64,000 bases of DNA from Saururus chinensis (Eukaryota; Streptophyta; Magnoliopsida; Piperales; Saururaceae), in NCBI GenBank assembly GCA_035235625.1, contig CP141140.1:49657351-49721350 (forward strand), in the 5' to 3' direction. Below, in pieces: positions 12,395 through 25,204 of this stretch. Under the pieces are notes generated by a model. That model was not told the DNA's origin, ran no database searches, and worked only from the letters and a program-made list of their open reading frames with translations. Position 1 is the stretch's first letter. Each line of letters starts with the position of its first letter. A program made the translations under genes and the position numbers.

Positions 12395-14001
12395 TTAATA
12401 GATGGATTATATTATCTCTCTTTGCATATTTCCTTTGAAAATTCTATGATGTCTGTGCAAGGAAGTTTTATTAAAAAGAATTATTCTATGTTATGGCACA
12501 TGCGGTTGGGACATATCTCTGTTGATTGCTTGAAGCGCTTAGTAAAAGGAATTTTAAAAACTCTTGACTTTACTGATCTTGAGGCATGCATAGATTGCAT
12601 AAAGGGAAAGCAGACTAACAAATCTTCTAAAGGTGCTAAGAAGCATGATGAGAAATTGGGCATCATACACACTGATATCTGTGAACCATTTAATATACCT
12701 TGTCTAAATGGTCAAAGGTATTTCATTATCTTTATCAATAATCATACCCGATACATATATCTTTATCTCTTAAATGAAAATTTTGAAGCATTTGATGCTT
12801 TCAAGACTTATAAGGTAGAGGTAGAGAAACAATTTGGCATGAGTATCATAATTATTAGATCAGATAGGGGAAGGAATACTATGGTTGGTACACAGAGGGT
12901 GGACAAAAACTTGGACCATTTGCGTAGTTTCTAAAGGAACATGGTATTTTTGCACAATACACAGTATCGGGCACACTACAACAAAATGGTGTGGCTGAAA
13001 GAAGGAACTACACTTTGATGGATATGGTGAGGAGCATGATTAGTAACTCCTCTCTTCCTCTCAATATGTGGAGTGAAGCCTTAAAGATAGTTGTGTACAT
13101 TTTAAATTGAGTTTCATCTAAAGTCATTCCTAAAACACCCTTTGAGCTATGGAATAGATGGCAACCTAGTTTAGATCATGTACACATTTGGGTTGTCCTG
13201 TTGAGGTCAAGGTGTACAATTCAATTGAGAAGAAGCTTGACCCTAAGACTGTCAGTGAATTTTTCATTGCTATGCAGAATGGTCTCAAGGTTATAGGTTT
13301 TATTATCCCTCGCACACCCCTACAGTAGTCGAAGCACGGAATATACATTTTCTTAAGCACGACAACTTCAGTGGGAGTATTTCCCCAAAATACATTGTGT
13401 TTGAGGAAATACAGGTTGCAATTTTTATACCCACATCCGATGGAGGATCACATGTTGTATCGCCTATGGTGATTCGAGAGTAGTATATCATTCCTCCATG
13501 ATCCCCTCAGGAACAAGTTATTAAAGTTCCTATTATTCAAGCACCTCTGCCTGTTGATCAAATAAGACTTCGACGAACCTCAAGAGTAAGGAAACCTGCA
13601 CTGCCTTTGACTATGTTGACATATGTAGGAGTCTAAAGAGAATGTTAGACTAATTCAAGATCCTATTACGTATTCACATGTCATGACTAGAGATAACTCT
13701 AGCAAATAATATGATGTCATGCAAGATGAGATAAAATTTATGGCTGATAATCAAGTTTCAGATCTCGTAGTGTTACCATAGGGTGTTGGACACTTGGCTG
13801 CAAATGGGTCTATAAGACTAAATTAGATCCATTTGGTAACATTAACAAATATAAGGCCTGGCTTGTAGCCAAAGGTTGTTTTCAGAATGATGGTGTTGAC
13901 TACAATGAAACATTCTCTGTAATATCCATGGAGGATTTTTTAAGAGTTATTTTGGCCCTTGTAGCTCATTTTGACTTAGAGTTATATCAAATAGATGATA
14001 C
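12395..14001 (+). pseudogene. Copia integrase and truncated reverse transcriptase
   Basis: The frame continuing from the protease side gives a GAG-pre-integrase motif (LWHMRLGH and CIDCIKGK). The integrase core follows, with the first Asp in GIIHTDI and the second in IRSDRG. After a frameshift near 12890 comes the QQNGVAERRN block that carries the catalytic Glu. RT starts around 13790 (WVYKTKLDP, YNETFSV) and stops at QIDD, where the sequence joins the 3' LTR. There are several stop codons and frameshifts. In a live element integrase inserts the cDNA and RT makes it; here only the N-terminal piece of RT remains. Confidence 0.85.
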
Positions 14002-14276
14002 TATTTTTGGGTTTTTAAAACTGCTTGGGTAATGGGCCTGAATCAAAATACCCATTTAACTGTGGATTTAAGTGTCGAATCTGAACCGTTGGCTGACCCA
14101 TGGATTAAGGGTCAGGATTCTAGGGTTCTTAACAATGGTGTCCATGTTTAATTGTAAATACACTATTAGTCATCCTAATATGGTACCTTAAGAGATATTT
14201 CATTAAGGGGATTAAGCTTGGTTGAAGGCTCTAATGGCTAGAAGTATGCCTAAACCTACTATATTTTATACTATCA
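14002..14276 (+). repeat. Copia 3' LTR with internal deletion
   Basis: It aligns with 4085-4426 but lacks about 65 bp between 'ccttaag' and 'aaggggattaagc'. It ends tactatca at 14276. Confidence 0.75.
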
Positions 14277-14860
14277 ATCTTGTTTGGCTCGCCCAAGGCC
14301 ACCTAGATCCTTTCCACATGCGACCTTCGCTGTGTTAGCTATTTCTAGTCCATCCACCACACTTCTCTCTCCAAACAGCTTTATTGCTCTGGCCACGAGT
14401 CCTTCTATAGACCAATTCTCTCTTAGGCTTTCCCACCTCCTCAAACAACTCCTATGTTAGTCGTTGGTCATCCCCACAAACCTTGACCTCCACCTTCCTC
14501 TTTGGAAATTTCAAGCCATCTCGAACAGTGGTTCCTATTTTCTCCTGGATCTGTTTTCTATTTTTCCCAAAGGCTTCTTCCATACAATACCTCTTCCAAC
14601 CTAGATCCGCATACAGCTCTCTCTTAGCACCTTTGTTTACAAGACCCATTAGTCTCCTCTTCATCCGAATCAATACACGAGTACTATATGTTTTTTTTTC
14701 CAACTCATCAGCTCAGGTTGGATATTTTTGGACCTTATATGCAGTGGCGTTCAAGTTTTTCAACATTTAACACAGAGCATTAATGGGCCTAAGTGACGTT
14801 ATTTACTTAAGTTGAGCTTCATGCATATTCGTTCATCCACACAAGAATCGAAGACCGCCC
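14277..14860 (-). other. Unrecognised coding-like fragment
   Basis: On the minus strand 14452-14703 encodes 83 residues rich in Lys, Arg and Glu. The same frame continues past one stop (about 14458) toward 14340. Nothing matches a family I know. It may be a piece of a host gene or transposon ORF. Confidence 0.25.
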
Positions 14861-15973
14861 CAAGGACGAGGTGAAGTAGAAGTGAGGTAGAATATTATGA
14901 CTTGCCTTAGGAATCGGGTCTCGCCTTCATAGTCCATTAGAAGTAGGATTTAATTATTGTTAGTAAGAATAGTTTAGTAAAATTAGGATTTTATTCTTAT
15001 TGGGCTAAGGATAATGTTAGAAACCTATTTGAATTAGAAGTTTTATTATGAGTAGGATTAGGATAACCAATTGCCTATAAATATGTAAGGGTTATATCAT
15101 ATTTCAATAACTCAGATATCATAATCATAATAAAAAATTAGTTTATTTTAATTATCTTTCAATTATTTTCTTCTATATCTCCCTAATCTGTCTTGTGTGG
15201 ACATTGGTCTACATCATAATGCTAAAAATTCTTTTTATTATTTACACCTTTTTTTAAAGGGAAAAAAATTTAAAAAAAAATGTTAAACCAAATGTCGCCT
15301 TGTGGAAACATGTAATTGCTCAACTGTTATTTGTACCAAATGCCAATGCATTAATTTCCCTGCCCCATATTTTATGCCGTGACCTTGCGAATTTTTCTAA
15401 TTTCCTCAACTAATTTTACTTGCTTCATACTACTTGTTAATCTCTTTAATACAGTGCTGAATTTGCTTAAATTCTATATTGTGAATTGACTTGGGTGAGT
15501 TGTTTGGCCATAGAGGCAGCGTCGCCGGAGGGAACCCATGTGTTGGTTACTTGGAAACTAGGGGAATTTTCCTTGTTATGAGTCAAAAATGTTTAAAAAA
15601 ACTCAAGAACTTGGCTGCCTAAGATTAGACCTGATAGGCCCCAACAAGTTAAATGTCATTTTATATTTCCCAAAAGGGTGCCCAAAGTAACGATGAATAA
15701 GACAAATAAGTGCCTCTGCAACTCAGCGCTTAAAAAAAATTCTTTCGGTATCAAGACAGGCAGCTGTTAGTTCTTTCCATATAGCTAATTTTGGTACTAC
15801 TAAAATCAGGAAAACAGGAAATGCTAATTAACGTAAGCATTTTTTACTTGTCTTCTCACATTCTGACCAATTTTTTGCACCATTTGAACATTATAGCAGC
15901 ACACTTTTTAGGTTACATATGCTTCTTTTTTGTATTGAAAATCAGAAGCTCGTGTAATGTCCGTCAAAATGTT
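14861..15973. other. Intergenic DNA with a possible LTR remnant (14861-15220)
   Basis: 14861-15220 contains a plus-strand TATA box (cctataaatatg, about 15075) followed by AT-rich sequence and an end ...ctacatca, all reminiscent of a small LTR. No partner or target duplication was found. 15220-15973 is plain AT-rich sequence and includes the 3' flank of the dynein light chain gene. Confidence 0.3.
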
Positions 15974-18900
15974 TCAGTGGTTCAGAGGCTCGACAGCAGT
16001 CTTAAATAGAAGAACATAGACCTTGTCAATGGAGAAGTACAAAAATCCTCCAAGTGAGTGTGTCACATATGAGCCAAAGCTGGTTCCCACGATGCAGTGC
16101 CAAGCAGGGCCATATAAAGAGTCAAATTCCTGTAGCATGGATAATAACTCATCAAACAACGTACTTTCATGCTGCAAAAACTAAGAAAACAAAACCATAC
16201 AAACGTGTGCAAAAACTACAGCCTAACTCCTTAGTTACACACCTATAAAAGGTTCACGAAGAGGTGTAGGTTAGAATATAGATAAACAATTATTATTAGT
16301 ATATGCACATTTCTACTGAAAATAAAGCGAAATGCAGTTTAGATAGCATAAGAATTCATGCTTCACACATACTAAAAAGATAACAATTTCATTTTGGAAC
16401 TGATTATGTAAAGCATGATACTATTGGGCATTGACACAACAAGTATATGTATAAAAAGAGAGATTTACATGACTTAAAGCAGTTTGGACCTTCCAAAGTT
16501 TTCTCCGGCACTAGTCAAGAGCAAGACAATCTTCTGGGTGGCTTTATATATATATATATAACAGCATTGTAAATCAAAATATTGTACAATCTTGGATATA
16601 CTAACACCATCAACCGATCATTACTTGGAAAGTCGGTTCCAGTTTACTTGCAGAGGTCAATTTTACAATTGAAGGTGCCAAAAGAAGAAAGATCAGATGA
16701 GGTCATAGGCCAAAAGCACATTAATTTCTTTTTTGAGATGTCTGCTAGAGCCAGAATAGCCACAAAAATTGATAATTAGATGCCCAATCTGATAAGTCCA
16801 GTACAATCAATAATACCCATGTAAAATTAATTGATGTTTTCCATGGGTTAGTATATTTGACCATGACTGATCCCACCTTATTTCAACACCTGAGATATTG
16901 TGGCTGGGCCAGCTTGGCTAATGGCAGTTCTTAGGAACATATAAACTCAGTACAAACGTAGTAGATCTCCAAACTTTAGGAAAGATAGCATAGAGATAAA
17001 ATACACCTCTAATAAATGTGCTTTTATGTTTATAGAGGGCAGGAGAAAAAAAAATTCTGCTTCTGCAAAACAAAGAGGCACGTGGAAAGATCTCTCCTCC
17101 TTTGTGAAAATTAGCAAGTGAAAAGATGAGGAATTTATATTCGAGTGAATAGCTACTGTTGTCAACATGATGAGTAAAACAATGAGTTGTCAAGAAATGC
17201 ACTAATAAGGGAGAGGGCAGGAGAAAAGAAAGAAAAATCTGATTCTGCAGAACAATTGTGCCTGTGAGCATATCTCTCTTCCTTTGTGAAAATTAAGGCA
17301 AGTGAAAAGACAAGGAATTTATATTTGAGTGAATGGCTACTGTTGTTAACATGAGGAGTCAAACAATGAGTTATGAAGACTACATTTCTGGCTCCAACTA
17401 GATATTCAAGGGAGAATACGGTTTCAGTTGATGATTAGCTATTTACAGCCATTTTGTTTATGGTAAAATGACAAGAAAACTAAATAATGTCCAAACAATC
17501 ACTTTTATATATCCTCCAAAAGATGGATCAAAATAGCACAGAGGCCAAACCATTCTAGAGTTTGCTGCCTGAGGAATCAAAATGTGCGGATGTTTCTTTC
17601 TGGAGACAGATTTCAGAAGCCTAGTTTCGAGTCAATTACACTTGCACTCTAACAACCTTCACCAGCAATCATACCGGCCCATCCAAATACTCAAGGTAAC
17701 AAATAGACCAGATTGCTCCATAAACTGAGCAAAGGAGGACTAACCTCACCTTTTTTAATGTACCTGATCAAACTACAAACTTACTGACTTTCGCTAGTCT
17801 CATACCAGTAGTAATGCCCGTACATGGCCAACCTCATTTTGTGCTCATAGAAGACACCTGCCACCATGGGGCTAGTATTAATGGAGGACCACTGGATTAT
17901 AAAAGTGCAAAATTTCATGTCATTTGGAGGTATAGGACCTACTATAATTCCTCAGAATTAATTGTTCGAATTCAATGGCTTTAAAGAATTGGCCCAAACC
18001 CCATAAATAAGGTGAAATCATGTGGGTTCCAAATCTATAATCTGTCAGTACTCTCTGCCTTGGTGGTAGCTCGATAGCGGTGGGTGCCTTCAGACACTGA
18101 AACAATGCTGGCTATGCAAGTTTCACACTACCAGTGGTGACAGCTACCAAAATTCAAGCTATTCCATATTTACACTTCCAAGGAATTAGAAAATGCTGTG
18201 TTAAAGGCCATCCACAAGACTACGATAGTGCAACAATCCTAACTTGAATGATGTTTTTCTCAGAATAGAAAGCAAATTTTGAAACAATGTCAGCTATATT
18301 CTTTTCTACACTAAATTGAGAAATTCAAGGCTCTGATCAACGCATGGAAGATTTAACTAAGCAGATTGATAAATCAATAAAAAAGTACCAATTACACATG
18401 ACCATCACTCTTACTCATTAAGATCAACTAGAACTAACTTCCACTCTAATACATAACTATATTTATTCATTACTATCCCACATCTTAAATATGATAGGGC
18501 ATGTATAAGTACTAAGTACAAGACTCTACTTCTATTGAACTGGTTATTCATCTTCAGAACTCTGCCCACCTACAAAGGATCTAGAGATCTAAAATACTCT
18601 ACCAACAGCTGGAGGCTACAAGCATGAAGCTCAAAACTCTTCATTAATTAGTAATCTAGATGATCAGCATTCATCTCAATATAATTGTTTAACTGGAAGA
18701 CAATTACTTTTTCACAAATAGCTGGTTTATAAGGTCACAATAAGCTTCCCACTGTACATGAAAGCTCAAGTAGATGAGAACCCTTCTAGGGAACCCTATT
18801 CTTATTCTGTTAAAATTCAGTAACTACAGATAAGCTATCCAATATGTACATGTCAATTAAAGATACTGGTCCCCTCGAGAATCTTTCCATTTTTCTCCTC

Positions 18901-21302
18901 GCATAAAAAAGCAATATGCTAGATATTAATTGAAAAGATGGTGACAAATTAGCCCTTACTTTTCATTCTTGAAAAATCACCAATCAAGAATTAGATGTAA
19001 TTCCAACTACTTGAAGTGCAAGCAAGCCATTTTGGTCCCAGGAGGAAAAGGCAGGTAATACATCTTACAAACAGGGGGTGAAATATTCCTTTTAAAAATG
19101 GTGAGAAAAAATGAACTACAAGACTAACAGGACTCTTATCAACAACAAAGAGAAGCTACTCTATAAGATTAATAGACGGCTTAGGTAAAGAAAACAAAGC
19201 ATGTTGCAATGAGAACCTTGGCAAGCCTAGATATAGTTCAAGAAGTCCTAATAAAAGGCATTGTCAATTATACAAGTAGAGACTTTAAAAAAGACACATA
19301 TTCAGTTACAGACAAAGAAGAAGTTGATTGTTACTAAAAATAGTTTACAGGTCCATCTATCTCTAGTTGATTTGGTTGGATCTTTTGTTGTATCTCCAAG
19401 GAATCCAGTTTAGATACCTGAGGCAACCATAAAATGTTCAATCCACTCTTCAAATTATAATTGACACCCCCAATGCTTTTGTGAACTCTATTTCTTTTTT
19501 ATCACCAACTTTACTTCAATGGAAGAACATTAACAGTGAAAATATTTAATGTAAGTAATGAGGAAAAAGATTTAGAAAATGACAAAAAAGATACAACCCG
19601 GGTACAGAATGTATAAAGTCAAAATTGTTAACATTTTCAAAGCAATAAAGGGTAACAACCAATTTAAGTTTTGGAATGAAGTTCATTGAAATGGAGTTTT
19701 GCAGTATGCAAGCGTCATTACATAATAGTTAATGCATTTAAACACAAATCAAGACTGACCATGTTGTAGTAAGTTGTAAAAATTGCACATAATAATTAGA
19801 AAATTACTTGACCAATTGGGAAGACATTTATTTCCTATAAATGTAACTGAATATTGAATTTTCTATTATAAAGCCCCAAAACCATTAGAGTCTATGGGTG
19901 AGATGAGATTGACAATTGAATCAGTTAATCACCAAATGTGTATCAAGCATGGATAATAAGAATTTTTAGATTTTGAGAAAAGAGTGTTGCTACAATCCAT
20001 TGATTTCTCATCTACACATATGCATTTGATGAAACTTGTAGGAAATTCTTGGCTTTCTGGATAGTAAATTAGCCTCCATGGCTCCACAGAGTAAAGCAAG
20101 ATGTATTTATGGTAATATCTTAATTCTGTAAGCAGGCCTACCCCCTAGGACTCTGACTTCAAAATTTCAAAGGTGCGTAGATGGCAACAGAGAAGTCATT
20201 AAGCTCCATGGAGGGCAATTACTTCTCAGAAAGCCAAAAGATTGCTACACATTTCATCAAACACATTATGTAGATGTAGGTGAGGAATCTATGAATTTCA
20301 TACTTTACAGAAATGAATTTTAGGAAACATTGTAATAGTCGAGTCAACCAAGAGCAGAGAAGATCAGGGGAAAATATATCCACTGAACTACTGAACCTAA
20401 TGCCAACTGTATTTGGAAAGGCTACTGACTTATGCATATAAAGGTGCCGCCCCTCACAGAGCAACGTTTTAAGCTTCACTGGAAATTTCTAGAAAAAATC
20501 AGCCAACCTGCACTCTAGGCGTAAGATTATCGCATTCTCAGAGTACATAAAGCAGGAAAGTAGAACACACGGCATTTTACACTATGTACGTATCGGGCCA
20601 TCCCTCCCATACTTATGTTACAAGACAAAGCCACACAAATAATGAAACCGGAAAGGAACACACAGTCAACATTAAGCAGGCTTGTATACATGTCCTTCGG
20701 ATTGAGGCAAACAAGGAAAATCATTGCGCGTGAAAAATGAGCTACTCTCCTTTCTCGTCACAACTTAAATCAATATAATCTTCCTGCACTGCTAAGCAGA
20801 GTATAAATACAAACCAAAAAAAAAAAGCACAACATCAAAATCGAGGAAGGCGTCAGCAACATGAAAAAGGATCAATCTGAAGCACACAACTGCAAAATAA
20901 TATTACAAGTATCATTATTAGGAAATGAAATAAAACAAAACGGCCAAGAAGAAGAAATCATGACTCATAACCAAGCAGGATTATCAAAATAAACAGCAAA
21001 TCCCACTAATACAAGAAGAAGGAGCAAAACCCATGAAGGAAATTGTAAAGAGTTGGTAAATGAAGCTTTGCCTTTTTGAGGGCGAGGGCGAGGAGCTTGC
21101 TGTCAAGCTTGTTGGGCATGGAGTCGAGATAGTCCCTAGCGCAGCGGAAGGCCCGGTTCTGGTGAGCCACCGGCATGTCCGCCGCCCGCACTCGCACGTT
21201 CAGCAGCTCCTGCTTCTCCTTATGATCCCCAGCCTTCTTCTTCTCTATCAGGCTGCTCAGGAACCGGCTCCTCCTCTCCAGCTCCTCTTCTGCTCCCTCC
21301 AT
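15974..21302 (-). CDS. Dynein light chain (LC8/DYNLL-like), two exons
   Basis: Exon 1 is 21302-21072 (77 codons) and exon 2 is 16129-15974 (51 codons plus stop), giving 128 residues. Exon 2 has the LC8 signature: EFDSLYGPAWHCIVG, FGSYVTH, then YFSIDKVYVLLFK. Exon 1 ends DSKLLALALKK, which joins EFD exactly as in the family (KKEFD). The ATG at 21302 is the first in frame. The N-terminus (about 40 residues, Glu/Lys-rich) is an extension usual for plant members and absent from animal LC8. The join is phase 0. The acceptor is ctacag/G at 16130. The donor is AAAAAG/GCAAAG at 21071, a GC rather than GT donor. The 4,942-bp intron is long for this family. LC8 proteins form dimers that bind short linear motifs in partners; plants lack cytoplasmic dynein, so the role is as a hub protein. 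Confidence 0.88.
17036..17385. repeat. ~178-bp tandem duplication in the dynein light chain intron
   Basis: Two diverged copies start at about 17036 and 17214. Shared landmarks are aggagaaaa, tcctttgtgaaaatta, gaggaatttatatt and aacaatgagtt. The rest of the intron (16130-21071) is AT-rich, with a short (TA)n tract at about 16549, and shows no gene. Confidence 0.7.
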
Positions 21303-21905
21303 TTCTTCCTCTCCTTCTTCCCTCACCTCCTTCTTCTTCTTCTTCTCCCAACGATGATGGTGGATGCGATGATCATCACCCCACTACTCCCACTTTACTG
21401 TAGCTTCTCCTCTCCCATGTTCTGCCTTCTCTCTCTGCTTCGGTTCGCTGGCTCCTGCTTTTCAGGCAAAGAGAGAGCAAAAAGAGGAGCCAAAATGATT
21501 TTCTCTTTTCCTTTTGTTTGTTCGGAAAAGTAAAAGGAGAGAGAAGGTTTTTGCGTGAGGAGCCGAGGGGGCGTTGGCTGGAAGTAGAAGGAGAGACGGA
21601 ATGAGGTGATTTTAAGTAGCGGATTCCTGAACCAAGTATCCGATTAATGCGGCATGGTCACTTTTAGAGGCACCACTCTGGTTCACAAGTCCGACAAGCC
21701 AACGGGGGATTAGAAATCAGAATGAAATGATCGGATGCTCACAAGTATCGATGGGTCACACACGTGTGTTTGTTTAAATAGAAGTGAAACAATGGATCGC
21801 CTAGAGGTATAGTTCTATAAAATAGGCTATTTTAAGTAAATTTAGGTATTATTTAAAGTAAAAAATTTTAACTAATTTTAGAGGTTATTAAAAGTAGCAG
21901 TGTTA
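21303..21905. other. 5' flank of the dynein light chain gene
   Basis: Upstream of the ATG, the transcribed strand has a (GAA)n-rich run (21330-21350), as in many plant 5' UTRs. The rest is unique sequence. I could not fix a TATA box or transcription start. Confidence 0.4.
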
Positions 21906-22120
21906 ACAATCCGAGTTGAGCCGAGTATTAAGCTTACTTAGCTTGAACTCAAATCGTTGAAGTTTAGCTCGAACAAACTCATAATTTTCAGCTCAAGAGC
22001 AGCTTGAATTATAAATTCAAAGTTTAGTTCAAACTCGAGATCAAATTGTAATAAGTGAATTATGAGCCTATGTTCAAATTGAGCTCGAACTAAAAAAAAT
22101 AATATATATATATATATAAA
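21905..22120. repeat. Dispersed repeat of the 'gagctcgaac' type, ending in (AT)n
   Basis: Repeated gagcttga/gagctcgaac words with inverted versions are typical of non-autonomous DNA elements in plants. A possible left end is cagtgttaacaatccgag at 21898. I could not find the matching right end. An (AT)n microsatellite lies at 22101-22119. Confidence 0.35.
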
Positions 22121-22795
22121 AGTACATGAAGTATCACATATACTACTATGAATTTTGTATTAAATATTAATAAATACACTTCAACAAATATTACCACTAC
22201 ACGTTGAATATCTGACTATAGTCACTATGAAAGAAGAAAACTATGAGAAATAAGTTTTAGTTATAAATGCTCAAAAAATGCAATATTTCAATTTTCCTCT
22301 CTTTATGCCTATAGTCATTAAAACTAATATAGAAAATAAAAACTCACTTAAAAATTTACTTGGGCAACATTACCATCTACTTCTTTGTATCTTCTTTTCT
22401 TTACTTGCTTATGAATCACTTATAAAAGAATTATTCTTTAACCTTAGTATGCCTCTAAAAAATTCCTAAGTACATGTAAAAAGAGAAACATTATGTAAGC
22501 TGACGATGGTCCCTGTGCCATGCTTCAACTTTTGAAAGAATTTTATCATTCTTTTATAAAGGTTGGTCCCCCAAGCGTCATGTTTCTTTTAGAAGAGTTT
22601 TAGTATATTAGTGTGATATCATGTTGACCCTCCGTCATATAATTATTGCTCTATTTGATCTTTTAATTGAATTAATTTTAGTTCGTTTTGAAAAACCAAA
22701 TGGAGCTATTAATTTGGGACAGAAGGAGTATATTAGTGTTTGTGTCTAATTTTTTATTTTAAAAAAATTTATGTTATACATAGAAATTATATATC

Positions 22796-22906
22796 TATTA
22801 CAATTTAACGAGAATATATATCATGAAAAAAAATTATGAGTTTGGGATATCCATTATAATTTAACGAGAATATATATCATGAAAAAATTTTATATGAGTT
22901 TGGGCC
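22796..22906. repeat. ~56-bp direct duplication
   Basis: The segment aatttaacgagaatatatat...gagtttggg occurs twice in tandem (about 22801 and 22857). The surrounding DNA (22120-23690) is AT-rich and otherwise featureless. Confidence 0.7.
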
Positions 22907-23693
22907 CATGCACATCAGTGTGAGCTAAGACATCATAAGCCATTAGAATGAGATTTGAGGGCACAAGGAGACATTAACCAATCTCCCTCCTGAATTATGT
23001 GCATTGTTGGATCGAAATTTGAAGGAACACGACATCGGGGCTCACACAGTCGTGAGTGAGCCTTGGCTCATATAAACGGGTCTCATATATCATATATAAT
23101 ACATGGTATTGATACATATATATGATTATATATCATTTTTTATACTCTATCTATCTTCCATTTTTACACTCTCTAATTCCCACACTGCTTCCTTGGCGAA
23201 GTAGTACTGTGGTAACACTTTTACCAATGGAATATCAATCTTCCCTAAGAATTTTATTTCAATTCTATCTTATAATCCCAAATAATGATTCTGATTCTAA
23301 AGCAACACAACTTGATCCAAAACATTTAACGAATAAGCTTCAAGAACTTGAACCTATGAACCAAAACACTGCTAGCTATAATGCAAAATCTATTGTAAAA
23401 ATAAACTTAATTCCCATGATGAACTTTAACTCCTCATCTCAAAGTTTTCACCTTAAACTCACTCTTGTATCAACTTCCTCTACATAATTCTAACTTTTAC
23501 TGAACCACTACTAGGTAATATATTCATGGGTGTGCAAATAGAAACATTAGTACTCACGTCTCATACCATGAGTATAGAATGGTTTCTCCTTAGTCGTTCT
23601 ACAACCTAAGATGTTTACCTGAGAGTGTTTCTAATTCCAAACTAAATCAAAATTTTTCACATGATCTCAAACTTGTAGTTAGAAAAAAAAATG

Positions 23694-24960
23694 TCTTCGA
23701 TACCAACTATCATGACTTGGATTTTTAAAACCCTTTTTAAGAGCATGAACAATAAATCCCAAAGAAATTATTATTTTTTATTTTTAAACCAAAATAAATC
23801 ATTAGGCTAATTTTCCAAATCATAATAACTGGGGTTCGCAACTACAAATATTAAGTCATATTCTTAGTATTATGCGATTCCAAAACAATTCAAAACAGAC
23901 AATTTTTTTAAGCACAAGTTTGTTATCAAGGAGACTAAATTGGCTCTTATGTCCAAAATTCCTTTACTGGTCACTACTCCAATTCACGACAAATCTATAA
24001 CCTATTTTCCAACGTCTTAATAGCCCTCTCCTATTGCTCATCCATTCATGAGTGGAAGGTTGTATTGAGACTTAGGTTATTACCTCACTTCTCCTTTTCA
24101 AAATTGTGAATTAACTCAACTATCACTATTTGATAGAATCGTCAATGGCACTCCATGTTGACTCACGATTTCAGTTATACTAGTAACTATGTATACATAA
24201 AACGAAATCCCCTAAATTTGATCCCCTCTCCATTCTAAGATTTCAATCGGCTGTAAGGTACTAGAAGGTTTCTTCTAAATATGCTCCTCTATCTGAAGCT
24301 AGTAATAACCCAATCAAAGATCAATCTTTGAAAATATCTTAACACTCTAAATTTATTCAACCTGCTATCAATCATTAGCAAAGGGTACTTATTCTTAAAT
24401 GTTACTTGACTCATCAGCCGATAATCATTGCAAAGCTGCAATGATCTAACTTTCTTCCTCACAAACAAGATTGGTGCTCCCCAAGGTGATACATTAGGTC
24501 GAATGAAACCCACCCTCGCCAAGAAGTTCCCACAATTTGCTCTTTAGTTCTTTCATCTCGGCGGGTGTCATTAGATAAGGTGCCTTCAAAATTGGTGCAA
24601 GTCCTGGCTACAAATCTATGTTGAAGTCAATCTATCTCTTGGGTGGTAATCAAGGCAAGTCATCCAAAACCACATTTTCAAAATCTCATACAATTGGAAT
24701 ATCCTTCACTGAACTGTTAGGTTCTCGACCTCTGTTTCACATGTTCCTTGGTTCGTTACACTTGCTACTTGAGCTCTACTCATCTACTGGGATTCTATCC
24801 CTATAAACCTCTTAAAATTTAGTTAAAAGGGTACATAGTTACCCCTAAACCTTTGATTTAGGTGTAATCAGAACACAAGATGCCACATTATAAACATTAT
24901 AGGCATACTCTTCTTTGTCGCTTATTATCCCATTCCACTAAAAATTTCTTTTTAGTTCTT
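23694..24960 (-). pseudogene. Ty3/gypsy pol debris with an LTR/PBS junction
   Basis: On the minus strand, 24660-24289 reads as gypsy reverse transcriptase. Landmarks are [19 protein letters not shown], then after a frame break [20 protein letters not shown], then FKNKYPLL. About 24220-23930 reads as the integrase core (EIVSQHGVPLTIL, ERAIKTLE) with many stops. The DNA between RT and IN is deleted. Further along, 23709-23694 looks like an LTR end (ccaagtcatgata) followed by a PBS-like ttggtatcgaaga. That order, pol then LTR end then PBS, does not fit one simple element, so two insertions or a rearrangement are involved. It is non-functional. Confidence 0.7.
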
Positions 24961-25204
24961 GACACATCCTTACTCCTCCCACATGGATTGGGTATTGAGG
25001 TCTATGTGCCTCACACAACAAATCCTTTCTCAACTTGAGTACTACCTAAACTACTGATTTCTTTTCCAAACTCCTAATCCTCTTTCATCAGAGTCTTTGT
25101 CGAAGTCAAGCATTCCTAGTAAAACCTACACGCTCCCATCTTCTTTTCAAATCTCCAAAATGTGCTCATCTGGATCGGATTTTGCTCCTAAGTTAGCCAC
25201 AAAG

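Larger units (their letters stand above)
4085..14276 (+). mobile_element. Decayed Ty1/copia retrotransposon, split by a solo LTR
   Basis: The element is bounded by related LTRs (4085-4426 and 14002-14276). It has a PBS-like site next to the left LTR, a gag with zinc knuckle, the protease active-site stretch WWIDSGS, a GAG-pre-integrase and integrase region, and the start of reverse transcriptase. The order PR-IN-RT is that of Ty1/copia. The coding part is interrupted at 7475-12394 by a separate LTR. The RT is cut off at about 14001, where it runs directly into the 3' LTR, so most RT and all RNase H are missing. The outer flanks do not show a clear 5-bp target duplication. The element cannot be autonomous. 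Confidence 0.85.

Noticed and set aside
21890-23100. Complete hAT-like element starting at cagtgttaacaatccgag
   Set aside because: No inverted partner end or 8-bp duplication could be found downstream, so only a dispersed repeat is reported.
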